64,000 bases of DNA from Candidatus Nitrosocaldus schleperae (GCA_013538805.1 JABXGR010000003.1:62001-126000), one strand, 5' to 3'; numbered from the stretch's first letter, positions 18,078 through 26,717 are shown. Notes: generated by a model not told the origin, from the letters alone. Made by a program: numbers and translations.

Positions 18078-19079
18078 ATGCTGCAATTATGCCATCTCTG
18101 TGCGGTTAGGCAGGGGCTACATGTAGGTAGCAGTGTTGTAAGCGATGGTGATGGATGCTACATATGTCGTGGTCTCATGTCAAGGTTGAACGATATATTC
18201 ATGCTAGTTGAGGATGCAGTTAAGGGTTATGAGTTCAGATCGTTCCTCATAGGTGCTACATTACCTCAAGATATACTGGAGAGGGAGGATGAGGTAAGGG
18301 CAAAGTTGAAGATTAGAGGGCTAGAGAGTATAAAGAGCAGTATAACAAGGGAACTAGGCATGATGCTATCTAGCAAGGGTTACAGGGTAGATTATGAGAG
18401 GCCAGAGATAGATATACATCTTGATCTTATAAGCATGGATGTGAACGTTAGAGCAAGGCCGATCTACCTACTTGCTAGATATAGAAAGAGTAGAAGAGGG
18501 CTCAAGCAGAAGGGCTATGATAACAGTATAGAGAGCATAGTTAGAGGATGGATAGTCAAGGAGTTCAATGCTAGGGATGCAAGGTTCCTCTGGATTGGGG
18601 GAGAGGATAAGGATAGCCTTGTGATAGGTGAAGGGAGGCCATTCTTCATAAAGGTCTTAGATGCAAGGAAGAGATCTGGATACTCAGAGAGGTTAAGTAG
18701 CGATAGCGATGGTATAGATGTTACCATAGTTAGGAAGGTTGATGGCTTTCCAAGGCAGATAAGGTTCACTAGCAAGGTTAGGCTCTATCTTGATGGCGAT
18801 CAAAGCATAATGGATAGGGTTAGAGATGTCATCTCTAAAGGGAGCATAAGTATAAGGTTTAGGGAGGATGGTTATGGTAGGTATGTAGTGAAGAGGATGC
18901 ATGTTATCGATGCTAGATACTGCTCTGAAGCAGGAGTGGTTGAGGTAGATATACTTGTAGATGGTGGGTTTACACTGAAGAGGTTTGCTGAAGGGCATGA
19001 TGTTGAACCTAACATGCATGATCTATTCGGTAATGTAAGGCTAAGATATTTCGATGTACTTGATGTTAGGATCTGCTGA
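18078..19079 (+). CDS. pus10: tRNA pseudouridine synthase Pus10
   Basis: Makes pseudouridine 54/55 in archaeal tRNAs. 333 residues, somewhat short for the family. The N-terminal zinc-binding domain has CHLC (residues 5-8) and CYIC (29-32). The catalytic region FLWIGGEDKDSLVIGEGRPF holds the ED-x-D motif with the catalytic Asp and the GRPF signature. The C-terminus FTLKRFAEGHD...VLDV matches the Pus10 end, so the gene is complete. ATG start; 99-bp spacer after srp54. Confidence 0.92.
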   Translation: MLQLCHLCAVRQGLHVGSSVVSDGDGCYICRGLMSRLNDIFMLVEDAVKGYEFRSFLIGATLPQDILEREDEVRAKLKIRGLESIKSSITRELGMMLSSKGYRVDYERPEIDIHLDLISMDVNVRARPIYLLARYRKSRRGLKQKGYDNSIESIVRGWIVKEFNARDARFLWIGGEDKDSLVIGEGRPFFIKVLDARKRSGYSERLSSDSDGIDVTIVRKVDGFPRQIRFTSKVRLYLDGDQSIMDRVRDVISKGSISIRFREDGYGRYVVKRMHVIDARYCSEAGVVEVDILVDGGFTLKRFAEGHDVEPNMHDLFGNVRLRYFDVLDVRIC

Positions 19080-19106
19080 TTGATCTGCTTATAGGAATTA
19101 AGGTTC

Positions 19107-19439
19107 TCATCTAATATTTATTATCCTCTCATCATACTCAACCTCTTTATGCTCCTGTATTATGCTTGCCCTTATCCTTACCTTTTGTGCATCCTTGCCC
19201 TCTATAACGGATCTGATGAGCAACTTGCCATCACTCTTCTCTATATCATCTCTGCTAATGAATAGTCTGTACATGCTTACCTGCTTACCATTAACCTCTG
19301 TGAACCTTACAATACCTTTAGCATCGTACACATGTGCATTAACCTGGATACCATCATACCTCATAGCGTAGTTCACCTTTATCGATATATTGATGATGCC
19401 ATCTGCAACCTCTACACTCTCAATCCTCACTGTACTCAT
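19107..19439 (-). CDS. hypothetical beta-rich protein
   Basis: 110 residues, no signal peptide or membrane segment. The alternating pattern (VRIESVEVADGIINISIKVNYAM, IRASIIQEHKEVEYDERIINIR) suggests a beta-sandwich. No family recognised. First of three short minus-strand genes (with 19477 and 19825) that may form an operon reading away from the surface-protein promoter. Confidence 0.65.
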   Translation of the reverse strand: MSTVRIESVEVADGIINISIKVNYAMRYDGIQVNAHVYDAKGIVRFTEVNGKQVSMYRLFISRDDIEKSDGKLLIRSVIEGKDAQKVRIRASIIQEHKEVEYDERIINIR

Positions 19440-19476
19440 AACACCAGCCTTTCATTTAAATCCTATAATAATTTAC

Positions 19477-19791
19477 TTATTCGTTCATCACATAGTAGTT
19501 GTAGCGCTTCTCCACATCCTTGTTCTTTCCCTGAATAACCTGTTCAATCTCACGCTTAAGCATCACATCAACAAAGTTCTTGAGATCATCAAAGCCATCA
19601 AGGCCTCTAAACATCTCAAGCATGTTTGTATAAGCAAGCATGAACTCAGCAACCTTCCTCCTATACTCTTCCCTGCTTGGTCTACTCTTCTTGCTTAGCC
19701 TGAAGTAGCAGTTTGCATTAGGCACACCAATGCTCTTTGCTAAACCTTCTATCATTAACTCCAACTCAAAGTATCTATCATGCATGACCAA
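19477..19791 (-). CDS. hypothetical alpha-helical protein
   Basis: 104 residues, charged, predicted helical (MVMHDRYFELELMIEGLAKSIG... RGLDGFDDLKNFVDVMLKREIEQVIQ). Host-like codon use. Family not recognised. Spacing of 33-37 bases to both flanking minus-strand genes supports co-transcription with TusA. Confidence 0.65.
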   Translation of the reverse strand: MVMHDRYFELELMIEGLAKSIGVPNANCYFRLSKKSRPSREEYRRKVAEFMLAYTNMLEMFRGLDGFDDLKNFVDVMLKREIEQVIQGKNKDVEKRYNYYVMNE

Positions 19792-19824
19792 TCATCGTTG
19801 GTTGCAAGAGTAGAGTGTGTTAAT

Positions 19825-20103
19825 TCACTTCCTTATCCTAACATACCATAACCCTGTATCTACCTTTATAACAGCATAATCCAAGCCTCTCCTCTCACAA
19901 ACCTTTGGTATAGAGTCTATGGCAGACTCTTCGCTATCAGTTATAACCTCTAGAACCTCGCCCTTGCTTATGGTGCTTAGAGCCTTGACAGCCTCGAACG
20001 ATGGGTATGGGCATGACATACCTCTAGTATCTATCCTCTTCACTACACTTGCATCTAGGAGTGAAGGTTGCCCTTCCCTACTCTTGCTCAAGAGCACTTG
20101 CAT
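19825..20103 (-). CDS. TusA/SirA-like sulfur carrier protein
   Basis: 92 residues. The family signature DTRGMSCPYPSFEA carries the active Cys of the CPxP motif at about residue 31. In bacteria TusA relays persulfide sulfur to tRNA thiolation; in archaea the partners are uncertain. A TTG at 20145 would lengthen the N-terminus, but ATG 20103 is preferred because the TATA box on this strand (about 20122-20134) sits 25 bases upstream. Confidence 0.88.
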   Translation of the reverse strand: MQVLLSKSREGQPSLLDASVVKRIDTRGMSCPYPSFEAVKALSTISKGEVLEVITDSEESAIDSIPKVCERRGLDYAVIKVDTGLWYVRIRK

Positions 20104-20121
20104 GACTAACCTACAGGCACA

Positions 20122-20134
20122 ATTATATATAAAC
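20122..20134 (-). promoter_or_regulatory. TATA box of the tusA operon
   Basis: Minus strand TTTATATATAATT, about 25 bases before ATG 20103, implying a leaderless or near-leaderless transcript. Confidence 0.6.
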
Positions 20135-20171
20135 GATACTTGCAAATATGTTGTATCATGGGATAATTGTT

Positions 20172-20189
20172 ATGTAACACAAGTTACAT
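20172..20189. promoter_or_regulatory. candidate operator palindrome in a divergent promoter
   Basis: ATGTAAC-ACAA-GTTACAT, a perfect 7-bp inverted repeat with a 4-base spacer. It lies just upstream of the TATA box (20195-20202) of the surface-protein gene and about 40 bases upstream of the tusA TATA box. Position and symmetry fit a dimeric transcription factor site. Confidence 0.55.
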
Positions 20190-20194
20190 GGGGA

Positions 20195-20202
20195 TTTATA
20201 TA
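20195..20202 (+). promoter_or_regulatory. TATA box of the PEF-type surface protein
   Basis: TTTATATA centred about 24 bases upstream of ATG 20222. This spacing predicts transcription starting at or next to the start codon. Confidence 0.65.
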
Positions 20203-20221
20203 GTGCTACTATATAATCATA

Positions 20222-20857
20222 ATGAAGTCCAAATTGTACATAGGTGCAATACTGACCATTACAGCAGTGCTTGTACTTGGACCAATACTTGCAGAACAGG
20301 CGTATGCAAATCCAAATGGTCCTAACAACAACGGTCCTGGTAATGGTGGTCCTAACCAAGGTTCTCCAATAAACGCAAAGGTTAGAGCAATACAGAATGG
20401 CAACTCCTTGGATATGGATAATGCTGGAGTGCTTGGAGAGAATATATGGTGTGTTGGAGGCATAGATGAGGATTCTGAGGCAAATGATATACACTGCTAC
20501 CTTCTTCCAGATGGGGTACCAACAGATGAGTACAATACACATCCAGATGTTATAAAGAGGGATGGCGATTCAACTAATATAGGCTCATGTCCAGATGGTG
20601 CAGGCTTCCAGGCTAGCGATATCTGCTTCTGGGTACTCTTCCCAGCATCAGACTTCCCAACAGCAGGGCACTACAGGTTTGTAGCGGAGTTCACAAAGAA
20701 TGGCAATATAATAGACCTTGCAGGAACAGACTTTAGGAACCACTCATTCATGGTTGTGCCAGAGTTCCTGCTTGGTAGCATAGGCTTAGTAGGCTCACTG
20801 CTAGGAACGTTCTACCTGTACAGGAGAAGGAGTGCAAAAGCAAGAGAAGAGGAGTAG
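20222..20857 (+). CDS. secreted protein with PEF-type C-terminal sorting signal
   Basis: 211 residues. The signal peptide is residues 1-29 (hydrophobic core IGAILTITAVLVLGPI, likely cut after AYA). A Gly/Asn/Pro-rich linker (residues 30-50) is followed by a Cys- and Asp-containing ectodomain. The C-terminus has VPEF, then a hydrophobic helix (LLGSIGLVGSLLGTFYLY), then RRRSAKAREEE. This tripartite layout matches PEF-CTERM/PEFG-type substrates of archaeosortases. It is probably surface-anchored after processing; binding target unknown. Single gene with its own promoter and palindrome. Confidence 0.8.
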   Translation: MKSKLYIGAILTITAVLVLGPILAEQAYANPNGPNNNGPGNGGPNQGSPINAKVRAIQNGNSLDMDNAGVLGENIWCVGGIDEDSEANDIHCYLLPDGVPTDEYNTHPDVIKRDGDSTNIGSCPDGAGFQASDICFWVLFPASDFPTAGHYRFVAEFTKNGNIIDLAGTDFRNHSFMVVPEFLLGSIGLVGSLLGTFYLYRRRSAKAREEE

Positions 20858-20950
20858 TAATACTCCCCTCTTATTTAATCATCATAAGAACCATCTATTA
20901 CTTGTGTTTATCATCTATGTATCACTTAAACTTATAACCTATGCTGAGTA

Positions 20951-21391
20951 ATGATGCTCATGCTGCTATTCAACAGATGCCTTGTAGAACCAATACTTGC
21001 AGGAAGGAAGGTTGAGACTAGGAGGGTGTGGAAGCGATGCCTAGTGAAGCCAAACAGGGTATACTCTGCCAGCACAGATTACAGCAGAGATGGTATATTT
21101 GCTCATCTCTACATCAAGTATGTGAAGAAACAAAGGTTAGGGGAGATGAGTGATGAGGATGCCATGTTAGAGGGGTTCTCTTCCCTAGAAGAGTTCAAGG
21201 ATGTATGGATAGAATGTTATGGTATAGATTCATGGGACCCTATGCTTGAGGTCTACGTTATAGGCTTCAGGGTAGTTGATGTTGTTGCTACTACTACTGC
21301 TACCCATCATGAACGTTGTTGTAGTTATAATGTAGAGCAGAATCACTTGATGCACAACTATCATCGCTATGCAAGCATGTATGATGGTTAG
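20951..21391 (+). CDS. ASCH-domain protein
   Basis: 146 residues. LLFNRCLVEPILAGRKVETRRVWKR at the N-terminus is the ASCH RNA-binding-like motif (basic KxxTRR pattern), and WIECYGIDSWDPMLEVYVIGFRVV closes the beta-barrel. ASCH domains resemble PUA domains, and RNA-linked roles are proposed. The last about 30 residues (VVATTTATHHERCC...) look like low-complexity extension. ATG 20951 or 20960 could be the start. Confidence 0.8.
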   Translation: MMLMLLFNRCLVEPILAGRKVETRRVWKRCLVKPNRVYSASTDYSRDGIFAHLYIKYVKKQRLGEMSDEDAMLEGFSSLEEFKDVWIECYGIDSWDPMLEVYVIGFRVVDVVATTTATHHERCCSYNVEQNHLMHNYHRYASMYDG

Positions 21392-21426
21392 ATGCCTGCT
21401 TACCTACCTACGTCTAAACCAGCCAA

Positions 21427-21615
21427 TTAATTATTATTATCTTCTTTATGCTTACCCTTACCATCTCTATCAGTTACACTACACTTGTGAACATGGTAGT
21501 GCTCTATGCAGAAGTCCTTATTGCATTCATAACAGTGCCATCTGCCAATGGTGAAGCATGTACTACATACAGCAACTGGTTTATTGTAATCTAGATAACG
21601 TGGTTTACTCCTCAT
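21427..21615 (-). CDS. small zinc-finger protein
   Basis: 62 residues with CSTCFTIGRWHCYECNKDFCIEHYHVHKC, a Cys/His pattern that can bind two zinc ions and resembles a B-box or AN1-type finger. The tail is charged and low-complexity. Family not recognised. A similar Tyr/Cys-rich small protein lies at 48617-48826. Confidence 0.7.
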   Translation of the reverse strand: MRSKPRYLDYNKPVAVCSTCFTIGRWHCYECNKDFCIEHYHVHKCSVTDRDGKGKHKEDNNN

Positions 21616-21639
21616 CCTTTACCTTTAACCTCACACAGA

Positions 21640-21660
21640 AGGGTTATATGCTATAACCCT
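21640..21660. promoter_or_regulatory. perfect palindrome in the zinc-finger/purU divergent region
   Basis: Arms AGGGTTATA and TATAACCCT separated by TGC, a 9-bp perfect inverted repeat. It lies 25 bases upstream of the minus-strand zinc-finger start, where a TATA box would be, so binding could block that promoter. Operator role is inferred. Confidence 0.5.
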
Positions 21661-21760
21661 CTCATCTCTACTCATACCATCATCATTACTCTCGTTACTC
21701 AATGAATCATCTACCCATAACATATATTTAAATATTGATGTGTATGTAAGCGTTAGTAAC

Positions 21761-22687
21761 ATGCAGAGAGAGGGGAAGATAATAGGGGAGATAACAGTTA
21801 TAGGCCCAGATAAGAAGGGTATAGTTGCTAAAGTTACAAACTACATATTCGAGAACCAAGGCAATATAGAGAAGATAAGCCAGAATGTTGTGAGAGGATT
21901 ATTTGGTATGCAGTTGGAGGCATCATTCAATGGCATAGATAAGGATAGGTTCACAAGAGGGCTTAGAAGGTTATGCAGGAGCCTAGGCATGGATGCCAAG
22001 GTACACTTTGATGAGCCTGATAGGTTGAAGAACATGGCTATACTTGTAAGCAAGGAGCCTCACTGCCTTGAAGCCATACTTAAGGCTAAGGAGAGGGGAG
22101 AGTTGAGAGTCAGCATACCCCTCATAGTTGGTACAGAGAATACTTTAAAGCCTATAGCAAGCAAGTACAACATACCATTCTACCATGTTAACCATAAGGA
22201 TCAGGCAAGTGCAGAGGCTAGGATCCTCAAACTCTTAGATAAATATAACATAGACTTTATAGTCCTTGCTAGATACATGCGTATATTAACACCAAACTTC
22301 GTATGGCGTTACCCAAACAGGATAATAAATATACATCCTTCTCTACTCCCTGCATTCCCTGGTGCATATGCCTATATTCAGGCACATGAGAGGGGCACGC
22401 AGATAATAGGATGTACAGCACACTTTGTTACTGAGGAGTTAGATGCTGGACCAATAATATGGCAGGAAGCGTTTAGGATAAGGAATGGCGAGAGCCTTGA
22501 GAGTATAAAGAGGAGAGGGCAGAGTTTGGAGGCTAAAGCACTACTCAAAGCAATCAAGTTGTACATAGAGGGTAGGTTAGAGGTTTACTGGGGTAAGGTA
22601 TACATCAAGAGTAGTAGGAGTAGGAGTGTTAGCAAAAGCGTTGATATTGGTGAAGGTGATAAGGATGCTAATGGAAATAACACTTAA
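21761..22687 (+). CDS. purU: formyltetrahydrofolate deformylase
   Basis: Hydrolyses 10-formyl-THF to formate and THF. ATG 21761 gives 308 residues and is preferred over GTG 21740 because the TATA box (about 21723-21733) is correctly spaced for it. The ACT domain (GEITVIGPDKKGIVAKVTNYIFENQGNIEKI) occupies residues 5-85. The formyltransferase-fold domain has INIHPSLLPAFPGA with the catalytic His and AGPIIWQ with the catalytic Asp. A Ser/Arg/Asp-rich tail after about residue 285 is unusual. In archaea using PurP, formate supply for purine synthesis is a plausible role. Confidence 0.92.
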   Translation: MQREGKIIGEITVIGPDKKGIVAKVTNYIFENQGNIEKISQNVVRGLFGMQLEASFNGIDKDRFTRGLRRLCRSLGMDAKVHFDEPDRLKNMAILVSKEPHCLEAILKAKERGELRVSIPLIVGTENTLKPIASKYNIPFYHVNHKDQASAEARILKLLDKYNIDFIVLARYMRILTPNFVWRYPNRIINIHPSLLPAFPGAYAYIQAHERGTQIIGCTAHFVTEELDAGPIIWQEAFRIRNGESLESIKRRGQSLEAKALLKAIKLYIEGRLEVYWGKVYIKSSRSRSVSKSVDIGEGDKDANGNNT

Positions 22688-22694
22688 AACAAGT

Positions 22695-23588
22695 TCATCC
22701 TCTTTCATTAAGAGATGGTAGCCTTAACCCACCTCCCTTATCATCCATTTCTTCTTCCTTGACCTTGCCCTTGCCCCTATCCCCAAACCATACTGTAACC
22801 TGTTGGAATGGTATCTCTATACCATTTGCATCTAAAGCCTCCTTTATCTTCTTCACCAACTCACCTCTAACATTGAAGAACTCCTGTGTTGGGACCCAGC
22901 ACCATACATTTATGTTAACACTTGAACTCCCCAACTCCCAGACCATGATCCTAGGCTCTGGTAGTGCAAGTATCCTAGGATCCTCATCCACAATCTTCCT
23001 TATAACCTCAATAGCCTTGTTCATATCCTCCTTATATGCTATACCAACTGTAACCTCAACCCTCCTTGCAATATTCCTCCCAAAGTTCCTTACCTGAGAG
23101 GTGAATATCTTCTCATTTGGTATCCTAACATATACACCATCGAACCTCCTTAGCACTACAGAGAATGCTGTTATATCTGTAACAACACCAGCAACGTTCA
23201 TCTCAGCAACCTCTATGGCATCACCTATCCTGAATGCTCTATCTATCTGCATGAAGAGTCCAGAGAATAGGTTTGCTACAGTTGATTGTACAGCAAACCC
23301 AATTATTATACCTGCTATACCTCCAGCAAGTAGAACCCCTGTCAACTCTACTCCTAGATTGCCTATTGCTGATAGTACTGCTACACCAACTATTATCCAG
23401 AATACTGCCTTGCTTGCTAGAGGGGCTGCTTGAGGGGCATACTTTGTAAGGAAGTAGGATACAGGTATCCTAACAAGCCTTGCTACAACAACACCAGCAG
23501 CAACTATCGCTATTGAGATGAGCACCTTTAGTAGTTCTATCCTAGTCCCAAGGATCTCTATGGTGCCTAGTGCTATCTCCTCAACCAT
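22695..23588 (-). CDS. MscS-type mechanosensitive channel
   Basis: 297 residues. Three membrane segments occupy residues about 15-110. The third holds the pore helix GGIAGIIIGFAVQSTVANLFSGLF, followed by the MscS beta domain (IEVAEMNVAGVVTDITAFSVVLRRFDGVYVRIPNEKIF) and the cytoplasmic alpha-beta domain. Osmotic safety valve by family. It lies 14 bases after the 251-residue gene on the same strand, so the two form an operon. Confidence 0.93.
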   Translation of the reverse strand: MVEEIALGTIEILGTRIELLKVLISIAIVAAGVVVARLVRIPVSYFLTKYAPQAAPLASKAVFWIIVGVAVLSAIGNLGVELTGVLLAGGIAGIIIGFAVQSTVANLFSGLFMQIDRAFRIGDAIEVAEMNVAGVVTDITAFSVVLRRFDGVYVRIPNEKIFTSQVRNFGRNIARRVEVTVGIAYKEDMNKAIEVIRKIVDEDPRILALPEPRIMVWELGSSSVNINVWCWVPTQEFFNVRGELVKKIKEALDANGIEIPFQQVTVWFGDRGKGKVKEEEMDDKGGGLRLPSLNERG

Positions 23589-23602
23589 CTACTCACCAAC
23601 AT

Positions 23603-24358
23603 CTAGAACCCCAACTCCATAGTGTAACTCCTAGCAACTACTGCAGGGTTAACATTGGTCTTCCTCCACCCTGATTCGCTACCCTCCTCAACCTTAACCT
23701 CTACTACCTCATTGCGTATACCCTGCTTGATCACAGCATTGACAGTATCAAGCATAGCCTCACTCCCAGAGTAGTATAGATCTATACCATCTATGGGTAT
23801 TACAAGCATGTTAACGGTAACTATCCTATCAAGGTAGTTATGCAAGCGTACATGTGCTACTGCCTCTGCCAATGGTTCTGCCTTGGGCATCTTAAAGTAT
23901 ACAGTAGACTCTCTATATCTGCATATAACACCATTATCTGGCATGCCATACAATGCATACTTGATGAGTTTTGTTGCAAAAACATCTATCATTGTTGCTC
24001 TTCCATCATACATCTCGAATATGCCAACCTCCACTGGCATCTTAATATAGCATTCTAGCGAGGACTTTACATCCATAACCAATGGATCCTTGAACTTGAG
24101 TAGTAGATGCTTAGCGTAGTTTGCTGGTTGAGGTGTGTACACTGCCACAACAGGGTATATGCATAGATGGAGTGAATCTGATACACTTGTATCTATGAAC
24201 CTACTTGAGACCCTCTTATCCCCCTCATACCTCTCATAAACGTACTTGCCATGCTCAACACGCTTTATGCTTAGCATTATCTTATCCGTTAACCTACCAT
24301 TCCACTCCTCTTCCTCTATAATGTAATCTCCATACGTTACTACCTCCCTTTGAAGCAC
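23603..24358 (-). CDS. conserved archaeal protein, possibly DUF432 family
   Basis: 251 residues, soluble, beta-rich, no signal peptide. The pattern of an N-terminal YGDYIIEEEE segment and central YPVVAVYTPQPANYAKHLLLKFKDPLVM reminds me of DUF432, but I cannot confirm it. Encoded immediately upstream of mscS with a 14-bp gap, suggesting a regulatory or accessory role for the channel. Confidence 0.6.
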   Translation of the reverse strand: MLQREVVTYGDYIIEEEEWNGRLTDKIMLSIKRVEHGKYVYERYEGDKRVSSRFIDTSVSDSLHLCIYPVVAVYTPQPANYAKHLLLKFKDPLVMDVKSSLECYIKMPVEVGIFEMYDGRATMIDVFATKLIKYALYGMPDNGVICRYRESTVYFKMPKAEPLAEAVAHVRLHNYLDRIVTVNMLVIPIDGIDLYYSGSEAMLDTVNAVIKQGIRNEVVEVKVEEGSESGWRKTNVNPAVVARSYTMELGF

Positions 24359-24406
24359 AGATCATACAACCATATAATAATAACATAAAGGTTACTAACT
24401 ACCTGT

Positions 24407-25180
24407 ATGAACGCATCATATGCAAGGGATGAGGAGGTAAGGGATGCTATTAGAAATGATGCAAGGATCAAGGCTATACTCCCCATAGGCTCACTTGAGC
24501 AGCATGGTAGGCATCTACCATTGGCAACAGATTCTATCATAGCAGAGCATGTAGCAGCAAGGGTTGCTGAGAGGATCAATGCCATACTACTACCATGCAT
24601 AGGCTATGGGATATCATATGAGCATGAACCACTCTTTAACGTTAGTATAAGTGCACATACCCTCTATATGCTTGTAGAGGATATATGCAGATCTCTAGCA
24701 GAGAATGGTGTAAAGAGGGTAATTATACTCAATGCACACTATGGGAATGATCATGCACTGCTCTCATGTGTGAAGGAGTTAGCAAAGAAGTACAAGGATA
24801 AAGGTATGTTGATATGCAGCATAACATACTCACTCCTCCTTGATAGGCCTGATCATGCTGGAGAGAATGAGACATCTCTCATGCTTGCCATAAGGCCAGA
24901 TCTTGTAAGGATGGATGAATTAAGCAAGGGGGATGGGTTAAGGCATGAAGGCTATAGAGGTGAAGGTAGAGATGGCAAGTATAGTGATAACATAATCTCA
25001 AGGATAATAACACTTCTTCCAGGCTCTATAGCAGATATGGCAAGGGATGGCGTTATAGGTTATCCTATGATGGCAAGCAAGGATAAGGGTTATGCTCTGC
25101 TAGAGGAGATATCTTGCAAGTTGATCAAGATGATAGAGGAGATAGAGCATGCTTATGAGCAGATGAGTAAGCATAAATAA
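24407..25180 (+). CDS. creatininase-family amidohydrolase (possible ArfB-type formamide hydrolase)
   Basis: 257 residues with the creatininase metal-binding motifs: Glu/His in LPIGSLEQHGRHLPLATD near residue 30, NAHYGND near residue 108 and DHAGENETS near residue 145. In archaea this family includes ArfB, which removes formate from the first ring-opened intermediate of riboflavin and F420 synthesis; that role is likely but not shown here. Divergent from the mscS operon, with overlapping promoter space. Confidence 0.85.
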   Translation: MNASYARDEEVRDAIRNDARIKAILPIGSLEQHGRHLPLATDSIIAEHVAARVAERINAILLPCIGYGISYEHEPLFNVSISAHTLYMLVEDICRSLAENGVKRVIILNAHYGNDHALLSCVKELAKKYKDKGMLICSITYSLLLDRPDHAGENETSLMLAIRPDLVRMDELSKGDGLRHEGYRGEGRDGKYSDNIISRIITLLPGSIADMARDGVIGYPMMASKDKGYALLEEISCKLIKMIEEIEHAYEQMSKHK

Positions 25181-25242
25181 GAAAGAAGGATAGGGATAGA
25201 GATGATTTATATATGCAATCAACAAAGGATGAGCGATAGGAT

Positions 25243-25470
25243 ATGTCTGTAGATATGGCAGTCAAGGTATTGGATGAGAGCGTTGGAGGTGTAGTGCTTA
25301 TAAAGATGAAGGGAGGTAAGGTGATAAGAGGTACACTGCTAGGCTATGACCAGCATATGAACCTACTCCTCTCAAAGTCTGAAGAGATACTTGATGATGG
25401 CAAGGCTGTAGAACTAGGCACAATAGTAGTTAGAGGGGATAATGTAGTACTCATATCACCACCAAAGTGA
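25243..25470 (+). CDS. LSm/Sm-like RNA-binding protein
   Basis: 75 residues, the size of an archaeal Sm protein that forms heptameric rings on U-rich RNA. Sm1 motif [29 protein letters not shown] and Sm2 motif [13 protein letters not shown] are intact. A TATA box (TTTATATA near 25206) is correctly placed. The L37e gene follows after 6 bases, a pairing common in archaea. Confidence 0.95.
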   Translation: MSVDMAVKVLDESVGGVVLIKMKGGKVIRGTLLGYDQHMNLLLSKSEEILDDGKAVELGTIVVRGDNVVLISPPK

Positions 25471-25476
25471 TGAGTG

Positions 25477-25617
25477 ATGAAGGGTACCCCCTCGATGGGG
25501 AAGCATAACAAGGGAAGGGTACATGTAAGGTGTAGGAGGTGTGGTAATAACTCATTCCATGTGAGGAAGAAGCGCTGCTCAAGCTGTGGCTTCCCAGATA
25601 GCAAGTGGAGGCAGTGA
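25477..25617 (+). CDS. rpl37e: ribosomal protein L37e
   Basis: 46 residues ([19 protein letters not shown]...). The zinc ribbon is formed by CRRC (residues 19-22) and CSSC (34-37), with the family ending GFPDSKWRQ. Length is slightly short but complete. Begins 6 bases after the LSm stop, with GAGTG just upstream of the ATG. Confidence 0.94.
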   Translation: MKGTPSMGKHNKGRVHVRCRRCGNNSFHVRKKRCSSCGFPDSKWRQ

Positions 25618-25683
25618 AGGTAAGACAGTATAGTAGAAGGAGGTAAATGAATAATAGGAAGAGGATGATGATGGAGGAGTAGG

Positions 25684-26676
25684 ATGATAGAAGTGCTCAT
25701 CGCTGCTGCACTGGCTGGAGTAGTAACAACCCTTACCAGAGCAATGAGGAGGGAGAAGGGCAGAGATGGTAGGGATGAGGTTTATTATGGTTCAACCCTA
25801 TCCAATGATGCAGGTGTAGTAAATAGCACTACACAGGGCTATGTAGAGGATGATGAGAAGGGTAGGGCAATGGTGTATAAGGGCATAGAGCATAGGATAA
25901 GGAGTATTGCAGATATAAGGCTCAAGGAGTACTTGAATGATGGTAGGATAAGTGAGGAGGAGTATAGGGAACTTACTGGTTATTCTACCAATAATAAAGA
26001 GGTAAATCATGGTTATACTCTTCATACTCGTTATGGTGTAGATCAACATGATGAGAATGGTAGCAGGATAAGGAAGAGGATAGGGAGCGAGATAGGGAGC
26101 AATAGCATGATGATGCAGGAGATACTACTAAGGCTTGATAGGTTAAATTCTAGGCTCGATTCACTAGAGTGTAAGGTAGATGCGAATAGGATAGGCAGTT
26201 TATACATAGCAACCCCTTCTTCTTCACTCCCTTCTATGCCTAAAGTTGTACATGATAATAGGAAGAGGAGCTCTAGTGTGAAGAGGAGAGGAATATCACG
26301 AGAGAGTGATGATGGTAGCGTTAGTAATGTTAGGATTGTGAATGGTGAAGGCAGAGAGGATAAGAAGGTTCATGATCATGATGAAGGGTTAGAGGTCATG
26401 GTTATAGATGATAGAGGCTCAGATTCTATTAAGGGTAGTATGATGAAGGAGATTAGGGATGTGTCTTATGAACCTGTGCATATGATGGAGCATGATGATG
26501 GTAGAAGGGATGATAATAACACTAGTAGTAGCAACAGTAGCAGTAACAGTAGTAATAGTAATAGTATAATTGCTGCTGGTGCTGGAAGCATTAAATATGA
26601 TAGCAGTAATGATGAGTTGGAGAGTATAAAGAAGCAGATAATGGATGTACTAGCAAGACTGGAGAAGGATGTATGA
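25684..26676 (+). CDS. hypothetical protein with N-terminal anchor and low-complexity tail
   Basis: 330 residues. A short hydrophobic N-terminus (MIEVLIAAALAGVVTTLTRAM) may be a membrane anchor. Residues about 65-100 contain a short SHOCT-like helical motif (IADIRLKEYLNDGRISEEEYREL). A heptad-like segment near 140-160 (EILLRLDRLNSRLDSLECKV) could be a coiled coil. Residues about 280-300 are a Ser/Asn microsatellite run, and a final helix EDLESIKKQIMDVLARLEK-like segment closes the protein. Function unknown; scaffold role conceivable. Confidence 0.6.
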   Translation: MIEVLIAAALAGVVTTLTRAMRREKGRDGRDEVYYGSTLSNDAGVVNSTTQGYVEDDEKGRAMVYKGIEHRIRSIADIRLKEYLNDGRISEEEYRELTGYSTNNKEVNHGYTLHTRYGVDQHDENGSRIRKRIGSEIGSNSMMMQEILLRLDRLNSRLDSLECKVDANRIGSLYIATPSSSLPSMPKVVHDNRKRSSSVKRRGISRESDDGSVSNVRIVNGEGREDKKVHDHDEGLEVMVIDDRGSDSIKGSMMKEIRDVSYEPVHMMEHDDGRRDDNNTSSSNSSSNSSNSNSIIAAGAGSIKYDSSNDELESIKKQIMDVLARLEKDV

Positions 26677-26717
26677 ATAACAAAAATAAAATAAATAATC
26701 TATAGCATATGTAGGGC

